64,000 nucleotides of DNA from Lunularia cruciata (lineage: Eukaryota; Streptophyta; Marchantiopsida; Lunulariales; Lunulariaceae), in assembly GCA_948567375.1 (NCBI GenBank), contig OX419755.1, positions 59,283,945-59,347,944 of the forward strand, written 5' to 3'. The notes under the pieces are model-generated. The model saw only the letters and a program-made list of their open reading frames with translations, had not been told where the DNA came from and did not search any database. Positions within the stretch are counted from its first letter, which is position 1. Every line of letters starts with the position of its first letter. Positions 1-12,960 of the stretch are shown here, piece after piece. Both the position numbers and the translations under genes were made by a program.

Positions 1-1571
1 CATATAGACTTTGTGTTCTTGGAGTGCCAATAGGATCGGAGGATTTTGTCACACGTTTCTTAGACATTGCCGTTGTAGAGGATGTTCTCCATGTGGATGA
101 CCTTCCATTACTAGGAGATCCGCAGGTGGCATTTGGTATACTCTCTTCTAGTATTGCTCATCGACCATCCTACCTCATTCTTAAAGTTCCCCCCTCATCG
201 TCCTTCCTATCACGTTTGAGAGCATTTGATAGGAGAATTATGGGAGTCTTTGGTGATATTATTGGACCAGGGACTTTTGAGTGTGTGACAGGGGATTTGG
301 CACGTAGACAGATGGCTTTGCCGATCTCATGTGGTGGGGTTGGCTTGCTTTCTATGGAGGAGACGACACCTATAGCATTTTTGGGTAGTTGTGCTCTCTC
401 GGCACCCCTACTTTCTTCTTGTTTTGTGGTTGCTGATAGGCCGGTTTTGGAGACTTATGTGATAGAAGTGGAAGGAGGATCCTTTTCTCTCCAAGTGTTA
501 TTACGGCAGACGAGAGATAGTCTATCCCCACGAGCATGAGAGGATTTTCCACCGTTTGCTTCATTATTGTTAGATTGGACTAGAGGTTTACAGTCTTCCT
601 TGATGGAGCGACAGTGTGAGCATACGCTACATTCTCTCTTAGTCAACTTGTCCATTCCTCAGGCTACTAGAGCACATCTTTGCTCTTGCTCCGGCAAGGG
701 TGCATGCTCTTGGATCCTAACTCGACTGTGAATTAGGGCTTTCTGACCAGCACTGCTACTTTCTCTACAGCAATGAGGTTCCGCCTAGGTTTGGTCCACC
801 CATCTGCATCTTCATTACTCACTTGTGAGTGTGGTTCTACACTAGATGCAGCAGCGGTCGGCATGACATAGTGTCCTTTTGGAGGATAGAGGATAGCTAC
901 CCATGATGCCATTAGAGACCTAGTGTTTGCTATGGCACGAGAGAGTGGATACTTGGCTTGGAGGGAGCGTTTATATGCTTTGCAGACGACACGTGTTAGG
1001 GCAGACTTATACTTGGTCCTAGATGATCAGGTGACAATAGGGGATGTCGTGGTTACTGACCCTACGCGGGATACAGTTTCGGAGGGAGTGATTACCCATC
1101 CTCCTGGATGGGCAGCGAGTGCAGCAGCAGGTCGCAAGGTCTCTAAGTATAGGGGCATGCAGCGAGGTCACCTCTTTGTTCCTCTAGCCTTGGAGTTATA
1201 TGGAGCGATGGACATAGCATTTGACACATTTGTTAGGGAGTGCACAAGAGCTTATCATGTTAGGCGTTAGGGGGTACCACTCTCATTCTCATACTTTGTA
1301 GCATATTTTAGACAACGTGTGTCCATTGCTCTACAGAGGGCAGTGGCTGGTGCAATCCATAGGAGAGCAATCACATTAGATGATGTTTCTTTGGATACTC
1401 TGGTTGTGTGTAGACCTTACGACTTGCATAGCTCGGATATCTTAGGTGCGGTAGGGCAGATTTCTCATATAGACTCTATTGGGGCTTAGCCCCATGTTAC
1501 CTTTTTTGTCTCTCCCTTGTACGGCTTGATGGGGTCTTCCCATCCTTCGGTTTTCCTACGCGGTCGCCTTT
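1..1571 (+). mobile_element. Non-LTR retrotransposon copy 1, 3' half (starts before the window)
   Basis: This matches the block from 43122 onward nearly base for base, apart from scattered substitutions and the solo LTR present only in that copy. The encoded C-terminal part of the polyprotein has a zinc-knuckle region near 830-910, then a block (about 985-1150) with Asp residues in ADL and GDVVVTDP and a Lys in GRKVSKYRG. That arrangement fits the restriction-like endonuclease found after the reverse transcriptase in R2/CRE/NeSL-type elements. The reading frame is broken: TGA at 537-539, TAG at 1268-1270 and frame changes between. The last in-frame stop is the TAG in ATTGGGGCTTAG near 1488. 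A short 3' UTR of about 80 bp follows with the hairpin GATGGGGTCTTCCCATC at 1528-1544, and the element ends near GGTCGCC at 1567. It is a dead copy. Confidence 0.85.
923..1489 (+). pseudogene. C-terminal endonuclease-like region of non-LTR polyprotein, copy 1
   Basis: The open frame 923-1267 reads through the putative endonuclease core, with RADLYLV, GDVVVTDP and GRKVSKYRG in order, then meets a TAG. The same frame continues without another stop to the TAG at about 1487-1489, with a basic helical tail (YFRQRVSIALQRAV). In copy 2 the codon at the TAG differs (CGTAAGGGG against CGTTAGGGGG), so the stop is a later change. The spacing of Asp, Asp-Pro and Lys fits the PD-(D/E)XK fold of restriction-like endonucleases in early-branching non-LTR elements, but only by motif order. 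Functional loss is clear from the stops. Confidence 0.6.
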
Positions 1572-4500
1572 TTGTATGGCCGATCCTTTCTGACTTAAAA
1601 GGCAAACTAGTCCAATGATAAAAAAAGAATCTCCTTGATATTTCCTGCAGAGTCCGGACTACATCTTCACCCTAATTATATAGGGGCACCACGTGGAGTC
1701 TCCGAGGATCCTACTCGTCGGCGTTGAGCTTCGACTTTGGTTTGGAGTCCACATGGATAAAGGGCCGGTAAACCCAAAGAAGTCTACTTCGGATCCTTAA
1801 AGGTCAGATTACCAAAGGGATAACAACTATTAGGAAGTTCCTGGCCTTTTATTACAAACCGATGGGAGGATCATTCCCGTAAGCTACAAGGACTCCTTGA
1901 ATTCTGTCAAGCGTGCTGTTAGGTAAAAATGCTCTTTTTGCCCATACGTCGTTTGGCTGCTGATTCAAGCATCCAACGAATAGCTAAGGTTTCTTGACGA
2001 TTTGTTGCTATAATAGACGGTACTAATCGAGTAGTCCCTGAGATTCGCCTACTTATTGCTTATGTCGCCGACCGGGGTATACCACCAGAGTCGGGTTCAA
2101 GGGCCCTTTTGCCACGGAGCTGAGTGATTTGATCCGGACTATCGACTCCTCTGAAGCGGAGCCTATAATACAATTTCCCGAGCTGACTTGCCCGGGATTC
2201 TGAGTTCCCCACTTCCTAGGGGTCTTCTTCCCTTTTCTACCCAGCTTCACACCTTTGGATGCCACTCCAAACCCGTGTGAGTACGCTGTTACCCTCGTTC
2301 TACGGCCGTAGGTTTACCTCGCTCACCGATCTGGGCTACTGCTCTACGAACCGTACGAGATAGTGGCCCATCACACGGCTCTCTAACCTGATTTGTAAAG
2401 GTCGTTGAGACTATTATGTATGACTTGTATTACACCTACCACTTTCATTAAGATTATGGAGAACTCCAATCAATTTACCATTATTATACTTATAGCTTTT
2501 CAGAGAAAAGTCATTAATGAATAGAAAACACATGTTATACGTCAACATAAGATCCACCTTTTAACAAAGAGACATATATAAGAATCATTTAGACCATGGA
2601 TCGACCACTATATTATATTTCAAAGTAGTATATGTGACTCATGTTTCTACATACTACAAAACTGAAGATAAATAATAATTTTTTGCAAAAAGGAGTAGAA
2701 GCTTTGGCTATTGCTTCTGAATATGAAGGTTGGCTTGCTTCAGCCAGCCAGCTACAAAGACAACTCTTGAAGACTTCTTTGGAAGTATAATGACATATAT
2801 TAGAAGTGTTATAGTTCAAGAATTTACAACAACCTTAAATATTCTCACCTAATCTGTAAATTTGATAAATTTACAAACAAGAAGTATAGAATTCCAATGT
2901 TTCCGTATTTTGGGAACCAACAACGTTGCTGAGAATCCAGATGAACCATAACTATTACAACACCTAACATGCAAAACGAAGGACGAAACTCGATGTTGGG
3001 CTATTCCTTCACAAATGGACACGTGGAAGAGGAAGATTGAGGATAGGCAATCGACAGCGATCCCTCTACTGCCTTCCACAAAGAATATCTTCCTACCATG
3101 CCATCCAAGGGTAGGAGGAGGAACTAACCCTTCCCCACCTTCTATATTGGTTGGCTAAAAGATATCGATACGATGACAGTGTTTACAGTTCTGGCCTAGG
3201 GGCAGAGGGAAACTACTTTAGGTCGGGTCTATCTAGACAACTTTTGCAATTAGAATTCAGTACACTGACAGCTGAATTTTACCTTTGCACTATGAACAAA
3301 GAGCTTATCTAATTTGTGCTCCAGTAATAATGGCAGAAGAGAATAAATTTGGCCAAAAGGACGGACTAGATAGTCTGGCATCTAGTCGCCCCGAGTATAG
3401 AGTGTAGGAGGAGAGCGCTGCCTTCCCTCTCTTTACTTTTGATGATTTACTGTATGTCCAACCGAGGGCTTGAGTGGTAGATATGTCGCCTCGGGCAAAT
3501 TATTTTAAAGTCAAGTTCTTAGAAATAACATCACTTTTGTATTCGAATGATAAAAGTATTATTCCTGTACGATTGAGTTCAAGCTTCTGTATTTATATTA
3601 ATTTCTAGTAAGAGAGAAATCGGGGAAAGAATGTACTACACGAATTTTTACTATATATAGCTTTGCAAACAAAAGCATGCAGATGTGTAGAAGTGTGGAG
3701 ATGCATACTTTCAGAGAAATCAACATGTTGAGAGTGACTTAAAGTGGAAAAGATATCCGCCATAAGAGTCACGAGAAAAACTCAGTAGTATCTGTTCAAG
3801 GGCATCTCAATCTCAGACTAGCACCACGTAATTCCCTTTCAAGTTCACCTTTTCTTAATTCCAGACATTGCCTTCTGCCCGAGAAAAGCTGAGAAAGCCC
3901 GCGTGGTTACCTCATTCATACGGGCCTGACGATCATCGTACACAGCGAGGTAGCTAAATTAGGACGAGTATAGGGATTGTTATTCCTCGTTACAACTCTA
4001 TGATCAGATGTCAATAAGAATGGGAGAACCTGGACAAGAAAGTGTGATAGTGACTTCCTGGTAGTGCCAATTCACTTCTTTCCGTTATTGTACACTCTTC
4101 TATTGCTCAAACCCCCATGTTCAACGAAAGAAATCTTGTGTGTCTAGGGGATTCTCTTGCTCGAAGCCCCTAGACGTAGAAGGAAAACCTTATGTATCAA
4201 GATCATGATACTTTCATCCCTTTCTCCGAAAACAAATCTATGTTATCGTGTAGTTCCTGGGATCCTTGTCTCGATCCTTGTCTCGATGTCTGTTCCTTGG
4301 GACTCCTCTTGCTTTCAGTCCCTTTGTATACAGGGAGAATCTAATCTACAAGATCTTTATAGGACCCCTTAATCGTCACGGAGACCAAAGTCCCTCCAAT
4401 GTGTTGATTCCTACCTCTCAAAGTCAAGGTTTTCCTAACAGGTAAACCGTATGGCAGTGACCTTCTTTATTAGTATACATAGACACAGACAGATGACCAC

Positions 4501-5229
4501 TTAAGTAGAGGGTGACTCATGCGTTTCCGCTTGTGGGATATTCCCGCTTGTGCAACCTTCCGGGGAATTCCTTCCTTGTAAGATCCTCGGATGATTTATG
4601 TTGCCACTTCATGATTGTGATGTGAACCACAACAGCCTCTAGAGAAGATGACCAGACATTTGTCAAGAATAATCCGCCTGCTGATGTCTCTGCACATGTA
4701 AGTTGGCCAAAACCTTTAGACCATGTTCCAGTAAAGCTCATGACTTCTGTATATCAACAAGAAATCAATAATAAAACTAACCTAGAAAACTTACCGCAAT
4801 GTCAACAAGCAACCAGGATCACACCCGACCACCAAATGTGGCAAGTAATGTACTACTACAGGACATGTATTTGACGATAAACCAGACTCCGGCAATAGTT
4901 GCTGTAAGAGGATATTTTCTCCCAAAAAGTCCTGCATAAGAGTCAACATAAAATCAAAGCCAGAAGTCGAATACCATCGAACCCAATGTCACGGCCACAA
5001 TCTTTGCAACAAAATTAAACATGGACGTACCCTAGTCTTGTTCTTCAGGCAGTTTTCACCCGAAAGCATTGTATACCTTCAACCAGGATCCATGTCTTAG
5101 GAAATGACGCAACCGTCTTCTCCTGCAGCGGCCAATAGTTGTGGTCTTGGTACAGTCAGGCATATCGAGTCTCCTCATTTTCCATGTCAGGTACTAACTC
5201 TCATTCTCTTAGACCCAGCATACCCAGTC
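1572..5229. other. Intergenic, no recognisable gene
   Basis: No exon series or known domain was found. The stretch 1930-2110 reads as a protein-like plus-strand frame with stops, and 2053-2265 has a basic 70-codon frame on the minus strand; neither could be matched to a family. The DNA from 2400 to 3600 is AT-rich with short random frames. Position 4250-4290 holds a short repeat of CCTTGTCTCGATC. The minus frame at 4517-4741 lies beyond the stop of the FYRN/FYRC gene and is probably chance. Confidence 0.4.
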
Positions 5230-8200
5230 TTATTCTTTTGTGCTATGGTCAACAGTCCCTTTACAAGCCGCCAGTAACATGAGATATCCGTCTTGCTTCG
5301 AGGAGATATCCTCAACCTTCTGTGAAATAGGATCCTCAAGACCCTGCTTTCTAATATCTTCGGCGCTTGGACACATCAAATCGATGGACAAAAACCCCTT
5401 GCTTTGCGTCAGGTCAACTTCGGTGTCATATTTCTCACGCTTCAAGTTTTTCTGGGCTACAACAACCTCTAGTCTTTTTTCCTTGCCTGTAGCAATCTTT
5501 GAGGATCCTTCATCCCCATTTTCTCCATCCTGCAGTAATTCAAGACTTAAGAGTCATTTCCAGAGTACATGGGGAGTATGATCAATAGCACAGACACACC
5601 ACACCTCAAATGGGAACAGAAGTGCAGAGATCCAAGAATGCCCGCTGAAAAACAGCCTACATGACTACTTTTGTTAGTGTCTCAAGCACAGGACTATCTC
5701 TACATTATTCTAATTAAGCTTGCCACGGATAGAGGACTTACAAACTACAAACACACAAAGATTTAAGAATAGAGGCTACTTACGAGAGAGTTCGTGTTTG
5801 GGGGGGGACAATTCGTGGCGATATGAGACACAATTTCATTACGATGATGATTAGTTACCAGAGGACCTTCAGCGTCCAGAACAGTAGGGATAATACTATC
5901 CTCATGTCTATCTGCCACTCGTAACCCACGTCGAAGAGAAGAGACAGGTACAGAGACTTTTACAGATGTTCCTTCTGCACAGTCTTCACCCCTCAATCGC
6001 TTATTACCAAGTGGCACAGACTTTCGCTTCCTGCATATTTGAGTTCTTACGATTTGAGAAGCGCAATCCTGCTCCAGAGCTTCACTATTAACTCGACCTA
6101 TTTTTGGCCTTAATCTGGAACTTTTACTTCTTGTGTTGTGTTGTGACACCTTCTCATCTCCAGATATAGCACTTCCTTTAACTGAGGAAACTGATGATGG
6201 CCGCTCCACTGCCTTCGTTACCAGCCCCACTTTTTTCCCTAGCTGTCCTTTCAAATTTTCCTGCCTTGAACTTTCACTCTCCTGCTCTTGTTCTATTAAC
6301 ACCTTAGCTACCATCTGCTTCGCCTTCTTCCTTGATCTCTTTTCAGCACCTTGCTTTCTGTTGTTCTTTCTGAGTGATTCGACAAACGGCTTCCCCCTTT
6401 CTTCTCTTTTAGGAGACTTCTCGCTTGATTCTGCAAATGATCCAGCTTTCCTATGCCTTCTCTCATTGGCTTCTACCTTTCCATCTTTTCTTTCCTTGTC
6501 TGACAAGATACTGCTATTCTCTACCGCACCAACTGCAGAAACAACCAGGTCCCTGAAAAGACGTTGGACCAAGGGATTCGTAAAGCCAAACATCTGCAAC
6601 ATGAAAACCAAAGCTTGAGTGGTGAACTATCACTCCTAATGGATAAGCTTCAAGTTTTACTAGGGCCACGTATAAGATCTCACTAAAGCAGTGCACATTC
6701 CTGAGTCACATTCAGCTAGAGAAATCTTCTGAATTTCGCATCCCTCAAGAACCTGCTAGGATCATACTAATTAGATTTCACAGGCATAAGACAATTCCTT
6801 AACTCCTCCCGACAGCCTACTGCTGGACGAGTCCAGAAAAGTCTTATCCAGAACATCCAGAACATCAAAACCTACTCTTGTTAAATATACATATAAATAT
6901 GAGCCCCACTACAAGCGTTTTGGTAACAATCAAGTAAAGGATCGTACTTCTTTGCTCTGCATGCATATTTAGAGTATCCGCTTGAGCAGATGAAGAGAAA
7001 TAGGAAATACAAGATGCAAATAGCGACCATCTGGACATCAGCGACACTAGTCCATTAACTGTACCTCGGGTCCGTCTATACTGGTGCATAAACTCCTCGT
7101 GAAGACCCTCTTAGCACCTACGTGCTTCTTCTTCAGAATACTTTCCCAAGCAACGGAAGGCGTTAGACCTGAGCATGCAATGCCCTCCTCGCATTTGACC
7201 TTCATCAACGCATTGGACAATTCGATAAGGAGAAACATTCAAGTCAATTCAGACTTGCCCATCTTGAGCTAATTGTTGTTCTCCAACCTGGCACAACAGC
7301 CTGTTCAACAACCTCATCACATCTGACTGTTCAAGACCGTTAAGCCGATCTTTTCCCTTTTCGTAAAGCCATATTCTACCGTATATGGACACTGCTTTCA
7401 GTGACTACTTACAAGAATCTGTCTGACAATATAGGGGAACCCCAAATAAATAGGCAGTGATCTTTGCCTCACCAGGGATTATACCTAAGTGCAATCTGGA
7501 AGTAACTAGGGACTCGATACCCCGAATACATTATTTCAGTGTGATGCTATATTAATATTGTAATGGGCAAAGAAATTGGTAAGTGGAGCTAAGATGCACA
7601 TATCCGTAAAGACTTCTATACCATTGATCGCTATCTGAGATGTTCACGATCTCTTTCTCGATCGGGAAACTTAGGACCAGAATCAACTATCACCGAATCA
7701 ATTTCATGCAACGTGGTTTGGATGTTGAACTTGATGCAATTCAGTAAATTCTTCATGGTTTGCCAAGAGAGACTGTTCCCAAAACTTAGATAGTTTGCAC
7801 ATTTCCTTCACTGAAGATCCTTACCAGAAAAGACGGTCCGCTTGGACCTTCTGAAACTTCCATATAGTAACAATGTCCTCCATGCCATCGCGTTGCTTGA
7901 AATCCAACTGGATAAGGATATTTCTCTTTCCCCTGATGCAAACCAGTGACTGTTCTTAGATGTAATCCGAGAAAGGTACACTTCTTGGATTAAGGCACCA
8001 AGAACTATGAGACTTCTCCTACATGATTTATTTAGCCTGTTTGGAGTAAGAAATAACTGATTATCATTACTTTCTTACGATTCTCATTCTGAGTATGTGT
8101 ATAAAGCACCCTTAAATGCAGATCATTTGAGGAATTTTTAGGAGGAATAAGGAATAAAGGAGGAATATATCATGAGGAATAAATATCTCAAAATCTGCAT

Positions 8201-8354
8201 CTAACTAAATATTTTGATCTTCAAAACACGGTACTTTCCCAGAAGAACTTACCCGAGAACTACTCCAGTACTTTTTCTCGAATGGACCTTGGTGTAGAGC
8301 ACCAATCGCAGTAATTTCAACTCCATCACGGTGTCTGCTCCCGTTGGACTCCAT
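5230..8354 (-). CDS. FYRN/FYRC-domain nuclear protein, 5 exons, 484 aa
   Basis: Exons on the minus strand are 8354-8253, 7932-7825, 7199-7065, 6593-5784 and 5529-5230 (TAA). All introns are GT-AG and all joins are phase 0. Residues 10-70 form the FYRN domain: a YWSSSRGKEKYPYPVGF core across the first junction, then GHCYYMEVSEGPSGPSF. Residues 71-135 form FYRC: SGLTPSVAWESILKKK, then MFGFTNPLVQRLFRDL after the third intron. The remaining 350 residues are low-complexity, rich in Lys, Arg, Ser and Glu with basic clusters suggesting nuclear localisation. No SET, JmjC or PHD domain was seen, unlike ATX and JMJ proteins, so this belongs with the small stand-alone FYRN/FYRC proteins related to TBRG1. 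FYR domains are known from chromatin proteins; the role here is inferred as chromatin-associated. The start gives an immediate FYRN and has no in-frame ATG upstream that I could justify. Confidence 0.88.
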
Positions 8355-10400
8355 ATTTTCTTCCTTCGTTCAGTTCTAGCGAAACTCAGATCTTCACCTT
8401 CACGTTATCCAGAACAGCGCAAAGGTATAAGCTGGTTATCACGGACAGTAATCATCTGAGATATGAACCAAATCAACGATTAACAAGAAAGTAAACCTGG
8501 AGTCAAAATAAGTTTGCAGGCTGTCATTAAGGAAACTAGGGGAGATGACAACATGAAGCATCAGGCAAGAGGACTACACCCGAAATCGTTTCTGTGGAGA
8601 CACTTTGTCCGGTACTTGTAATCGTCACCTTATAAACTAATTTTTAGTTATTTGTGATGTTCCAAAATAGACCCCCTTCTTTTGGTTCAGATACAAAATC
8701 AGTTCACTTTTGTGGACAACTTCAGAAAAAATTCAAATATCAGTTTGTTTTGCCATCACCTGATATAGCGTTCCATTGTACTTTTCAAAGTAGATGCTGA
8801 AGGTTGATACTATACTAAACGTATTAGATACAAAAAAACCTGCCAACTAAAACGAAGAGAGGAAATGAAAAGAATATCACAAGTCGACGGTGCACAGAAA
8901 GAATATGGAGACGAGTTGATTGCAGAGAAAGAAATGGAAGCGGCAACCTAGATGTTCTTCACCTGGCAGTTGTACCATCACGCAGAGAGTTCCGCCATAG
9001 ATAGTTGTTATCATGGTTACAGTCCTATGTCTAGATTGCCGGACCAGTGCACGTACAGTTTCAAAGGTTTCCAGCAATTATCAAGAGTTTGTTCTCACTC
9101 TGCCTGAAATAGTCCGTAAAATTTCCCCGTAGGTTCTATTCCATCTGCAAATGCGTGCTATACAAGGAGGATTTTAAGATTAACCTGGGATGTAACACCT
9201 CAGAGCTTCGTATATGCTTTCAATCCTAACCCCAAAGTAATCTTCTTGCACTGTGAAGCATGGACTCGCAACACACACAAAAAACTCTTACACACTGCAG
9301 CCATTACAAAGAAATTTCACCCGGCTCAAGCTGTGCTCACATATGTTTCGAAGTCCGACGAGCAGATCAGCCTCCGGGTCACGTACATCTGCCAAAATCA
9401 CTATCTCTTGCAACTAATTCGACTTGACTTCAGAGTTATTTCGTCTACAGCTCAAATCACTACAGTAATCAATTACGTCGACACTCCCTACAACCGATTC
9501 TTCCACCCAGGCTCCTCGAATAGCAAAATTTCTCAGACTTCCGTTCACCGTTAAATCCCTCGTCCACCGCAATTTGCATTCAAGCTAGAAGGTGCTTCCC
9601 TCGCTAACCTCTTTCACCGCCTTGCTGTCTCCGGAGTAATAGAGTGAGTAATCGACAAGTGCTGCTGATAGCGACCTCAATCCACACTCACTCCCCTCGA
9701 TCCAGCCGCGGGTAAGGTTATGGCGGGTCGGGATCACTCTCTTGTACACCTCCCTCCACTTGATTCACGGGCGGGGAAAGCAACTTTACGTTCATCCACC
9801 GGATTCCATGTCACGGTTCAGTACTAGGACTTCTCCTTATCACTTTGCAAGATCATAAAGGCCCCGTTACTCCAGTATTCTTGTAGAGAACTATATCAGC
9901 AGGTACAAGAACTTTCGTCCGTCAGCCGTTCTCCGATCCGATTATTTGTGAGTATGGACTATGATTGCATGTTACAAGCTGCCAAGCCACCGAGTCTCAC
10001 CGGCCGTCAGAGAAGGGCAGGATGACTGATTAAACCCGTCACCGGATATCGCACCCATGCACGTCCGCACGCACGAAACCGGAACTCAAGGTCTCTGCAA
10101 TTACTGAGGCTCAAACTGTCAGACACCAGTCACTGTAAATGGAAGAAGTATAGAGGTTTCACTCGTCGATTCACAGTACCGGTTTACCACACGTTTCTCG
10201 TGTGTACGCATTAAGTGGATCGTTGCTTTTCATCTAAGTCTCTGTTTACCGGTCATTTCCGCTTTACCGATCATTTCTTTCAGACGATGTTGCGGATGTT
10301 GAGATACTGCAGCGGTTTGACTATCCGTGCATTAATGGGTAATACGTACATTGCTTTTAGACATATTTAAATTGAGGTGATAATTTACAAGGTCGTTTAG
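8355..10400. other. Upstream region of the FYRN/FYRC gene, no other gene seen
   Basis: This probably holds the promoter and 5' UTR of the minus-strand gene starting at 8354. The plus frame 9246-9554 (102 codons) and minus frame 8877-9077 show no family features and no plausible splice partners. From about 10380 the base composition turns strongly AT-rich, marking the edge of the repeat block. Confidence 0.4.
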
Positions 10401-10482
10401 AAACTTCACTTATCATGTTGGGATACTATAAAATTGATGAAGGAAGTGAAATTTAAAATTCAAACCAAGGGGAATGATACAA

Positions 10483-10752
10483 AGGAAGGCGACCACATAG
10501 AACACAAGAAGGCGGGAAGCTCGACAAGGGAGACACAAAAGAGGTAGAATGGGGTTAGGCTCCAATATTATTGATATGAGATATTTGCCCTATCATACCT
10601 AAGATATCCAAGTTGTGTAAATTATAAGGTCTACCAACTACTATATGAAGAAACATCATCTAGAGTGATTGCTCTCTTATGGATTGTACCAATGCTCTGT
10701 GTTAAACAATGGACACACACGGTCTAAAATATACTACAAAGTAGGAGAATGA
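10483..10752 (-). mobile_element. 5'-truncated non-LTR tail, copy 3
   Basis: On the minus strand this matches copy 1 from about 1283 to 1570: the end of the endonuclease ORF, the 3' UTR and the terminal GGTCGCC. Most differences are C to T or G to A. The hairpin seen in other copies is partly deleted here. The insert is flanked by a 10-bp direct repeat, GAATGATACA, at 10473-10482 and 10753-10762, as expected for target-primed insertion. Only about 270 bp were copied before 5' truncation. Confidence 0.85.
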
Positions 10753-10762
10753 GAATGATACA

Positions 10763-11560
10763 CTTGGTGTCTAATATGATAAACTCTAGTGCACTCCTTG
10801 ATAAATATGTCAAACGCATAGCTCCATATATTGATATAAATAGGATTTCCATTTTCTTCCTTTTTACTTTCTTAATATGATTTTTACTTTCCCTCTCACT
10901 TTTATTCTTCATCAATCATATTTTGGAACTTATAAAATTCTGGTTACTTAATTATTAAAAAATTTGATTCTCTTTGTTATTGTTGACAAAGCATATATTT
11001 AAACTGAACTTACGGAATTCTTGCTACTTTATTAAAAATCTGAACTCAATTCTAGTCTCATTTTGTTGAATCTCAAATTCTGTTATATAGAAAGCTACTT
11101 ATTGATAGCAAATCATATTATTAGGAGAATCCGTATAATTTGATGTGATATGAATTCTATATTATTCTCTTCTATTTTTTACCTCCGTCATCCCTTCTAC
11201 TCTATGAATTTTCTCATTTATCAAATACAACAATTCAAAGCAGAGTTATAAAGGACTGAAGTGAAAATAAAAAATAACAGTATAGTTTGTATAAAGGTTC
11301 ATCATGGCAAGGTTAGATTTAGAAAATGAGGAAATCATTTTATTATTAATATACTATCTCTTCAAGAACACTAATTTTTTAGAAGATTTCATAGATTTAG
11401 GAAACCATTAAGGATAGCTATCAAATCCTTACTAGTTTTCTAAGAATCTTGTGGTCAATCCTTTAATATACTAGTGTATCTTATCAAGGATTATGTATAT
11501 TCAAGAGTAATAGTAGGAAGAAGAAACAATCCTTAGTGTAGTTATCTCAATTAGAGTTAC
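10763..11560. other. AT-rich gap, no gene or LTR found
   Basis: I looked here for a 5' LTR of the plus-strand gypsy element, using the start and end of its 555-bp LTR, and saw none. The sequence is AT-rich with no coding signal. Confidence 0.4.
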
Positions 11561-11879
11561 ATTAGTGGGTGGTGTTTTGTGGATATTGGCACTTGGTGGT
11601 GCTCAATTGTGTTGGCACTTGGTGGTGTACTTGCGATTTGCGGTTGTAATCTGTGGTTTTAGTTTGCGGTTGCAGTTGTGGTTACTTTAACACGACGGAA
11701 TTCTTTGGGGATTCCACAAGAATTAGCCTTATAGTATGGGTTTACTTGGAGTGGCGCTTGATATCAGTGTGTATCTCAAGTCCCAATGAGGGAGGAGATT
11801 GACTCTGAGTTGGAGTTTGACACAAGAGCTGATTAACTTGAGAGTGCACTTGGTGTGTTTACACCATTGTTGTGGGACA

Positions 11880-12960
11880 TGGACAAGATGGGGCCTCCAA
11901 ATGCCCTAGGCGTTACTCTGGTATAGAGGGTACTATTGAGTTGGATGACTTCATCTAGGAGTTTGATAGTTGGTGTGATCTGCAATAGATTTGGAACCCA
12001 ACTTTGTTTACACCTTTCATAGCATGGAAGGGGTTGTTTAAGCATTTGTAGGGTCCACCAATGGACAATTACTATGAGTTCAGGAGAGCTCACTTGGAGG
12101 AGATTGAATTATGGACACAATATTGGTCTCCAAACTCTATCACTTCAAGCTCAATTGCCAGGAGTAGATTGGCAATACCCATGAGTTCTAGCTTGAGTAG
12201 CATTGGTAGAGCTAGTAGAGGTGCACTAATTAGAGATAATGCTACTACGAGTGGAGGTACCGCTGAAGGAGGTGGTGTGGTACCGGGGTTTAACTCCATG
12301 GTGGAGTTCTTCTAGTGTTTTAGGTAGAACTACTAGGGAGTGCAGACTAACAAGCCGAGGAGCTTGTACTAGTTCCAATGGAAGGTTGGAAAGAGCCTAT
12401 GCAAGGCATACACTTGCATGAGGTGGCTGATCAGTTTCACTCAAGGAGTTGTTGAGGCCTAAGCAGTCCAGTTTTAGTATGGGATACTAGACAAGGAGTT
12501 GCAACTTAAGAGTTTGTGATGCTATGTTGTTACATGCTACTTTGCTTACTTTGGCAGTGGTCTTTGGTTTGGCTAAGCGTATTGAGCTCAACATGGTGGA
12601 GGAGAGAGTGGTGACATCTAGATTTGGTAGGGAGACCTCATCCACAATTGTGACTTCTTCTAGAGTGCAATAGAGTGCACAACATCTAGTCGGTTTTAGA
12701 GGACAAGGTGGATAGCCTAGGTCCTATGGAGTGAGTGGAGGGCCTATTGTAGTTAGATCCTTGCCTTCATTTTTGGGTCAGCAGCAACCAATGAGTATTG
12801 GTGTTGCTTGTTGTGGTGGACCTCACTATAGGAAAGAGTGCACTCAAGGCAGCGGACTTGATACTCTGGTACATCATAGCCAACACAGAGGCAGTGTGAG
12901 CATTGCCACAAATTTGGTCACACTAGTGATTGGTGCTTTGACCTACACCTAGAGTTACGG
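11880..12960 (+). pseudogene. Gypsy gag remnant with CCHC zinc knuckle
   Basis: The N-terminal part reads in pieces as an acidic gag with EFDSWCDLQ (near 11960) and PFIAWKGLFKHL (near 12020). A classical CX2CX4HX4C knuckle is readable at 12895-12936 as CEHCHKFGHTSDWC. A second, altered knuckle (CCGGPHYRKEC) lies near 12808-12840 with its first cysteine position unclear. These knuckles bind retroelement RNA in gag. Several in-frame stops and frame changes show it is not functional. Confidence 0.75.

Noticed and set aside
4517-4741. Possible extra 3' exon of the FYRN/FYRC gene
   Set aside because: The frame after exon 5 ends in TAA at 5230 with good family length; no convincing donor precedes it to reach this ORF.
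6133-6618. 161-codon plus-strand ORF
   Set aside because: Exact antisense of the long FYRN/FYRC exon; its Ser, Leu and Phe richness is the shadow of Lys, Glu and Arg codons on the coding strand.
10763-11560. 5' LTR of the plus-strand gypsy element
   Set aside because: Neither the TGTCACGCC-type start nor the GCACTTTAGAG segment of the known LTR occurs here.
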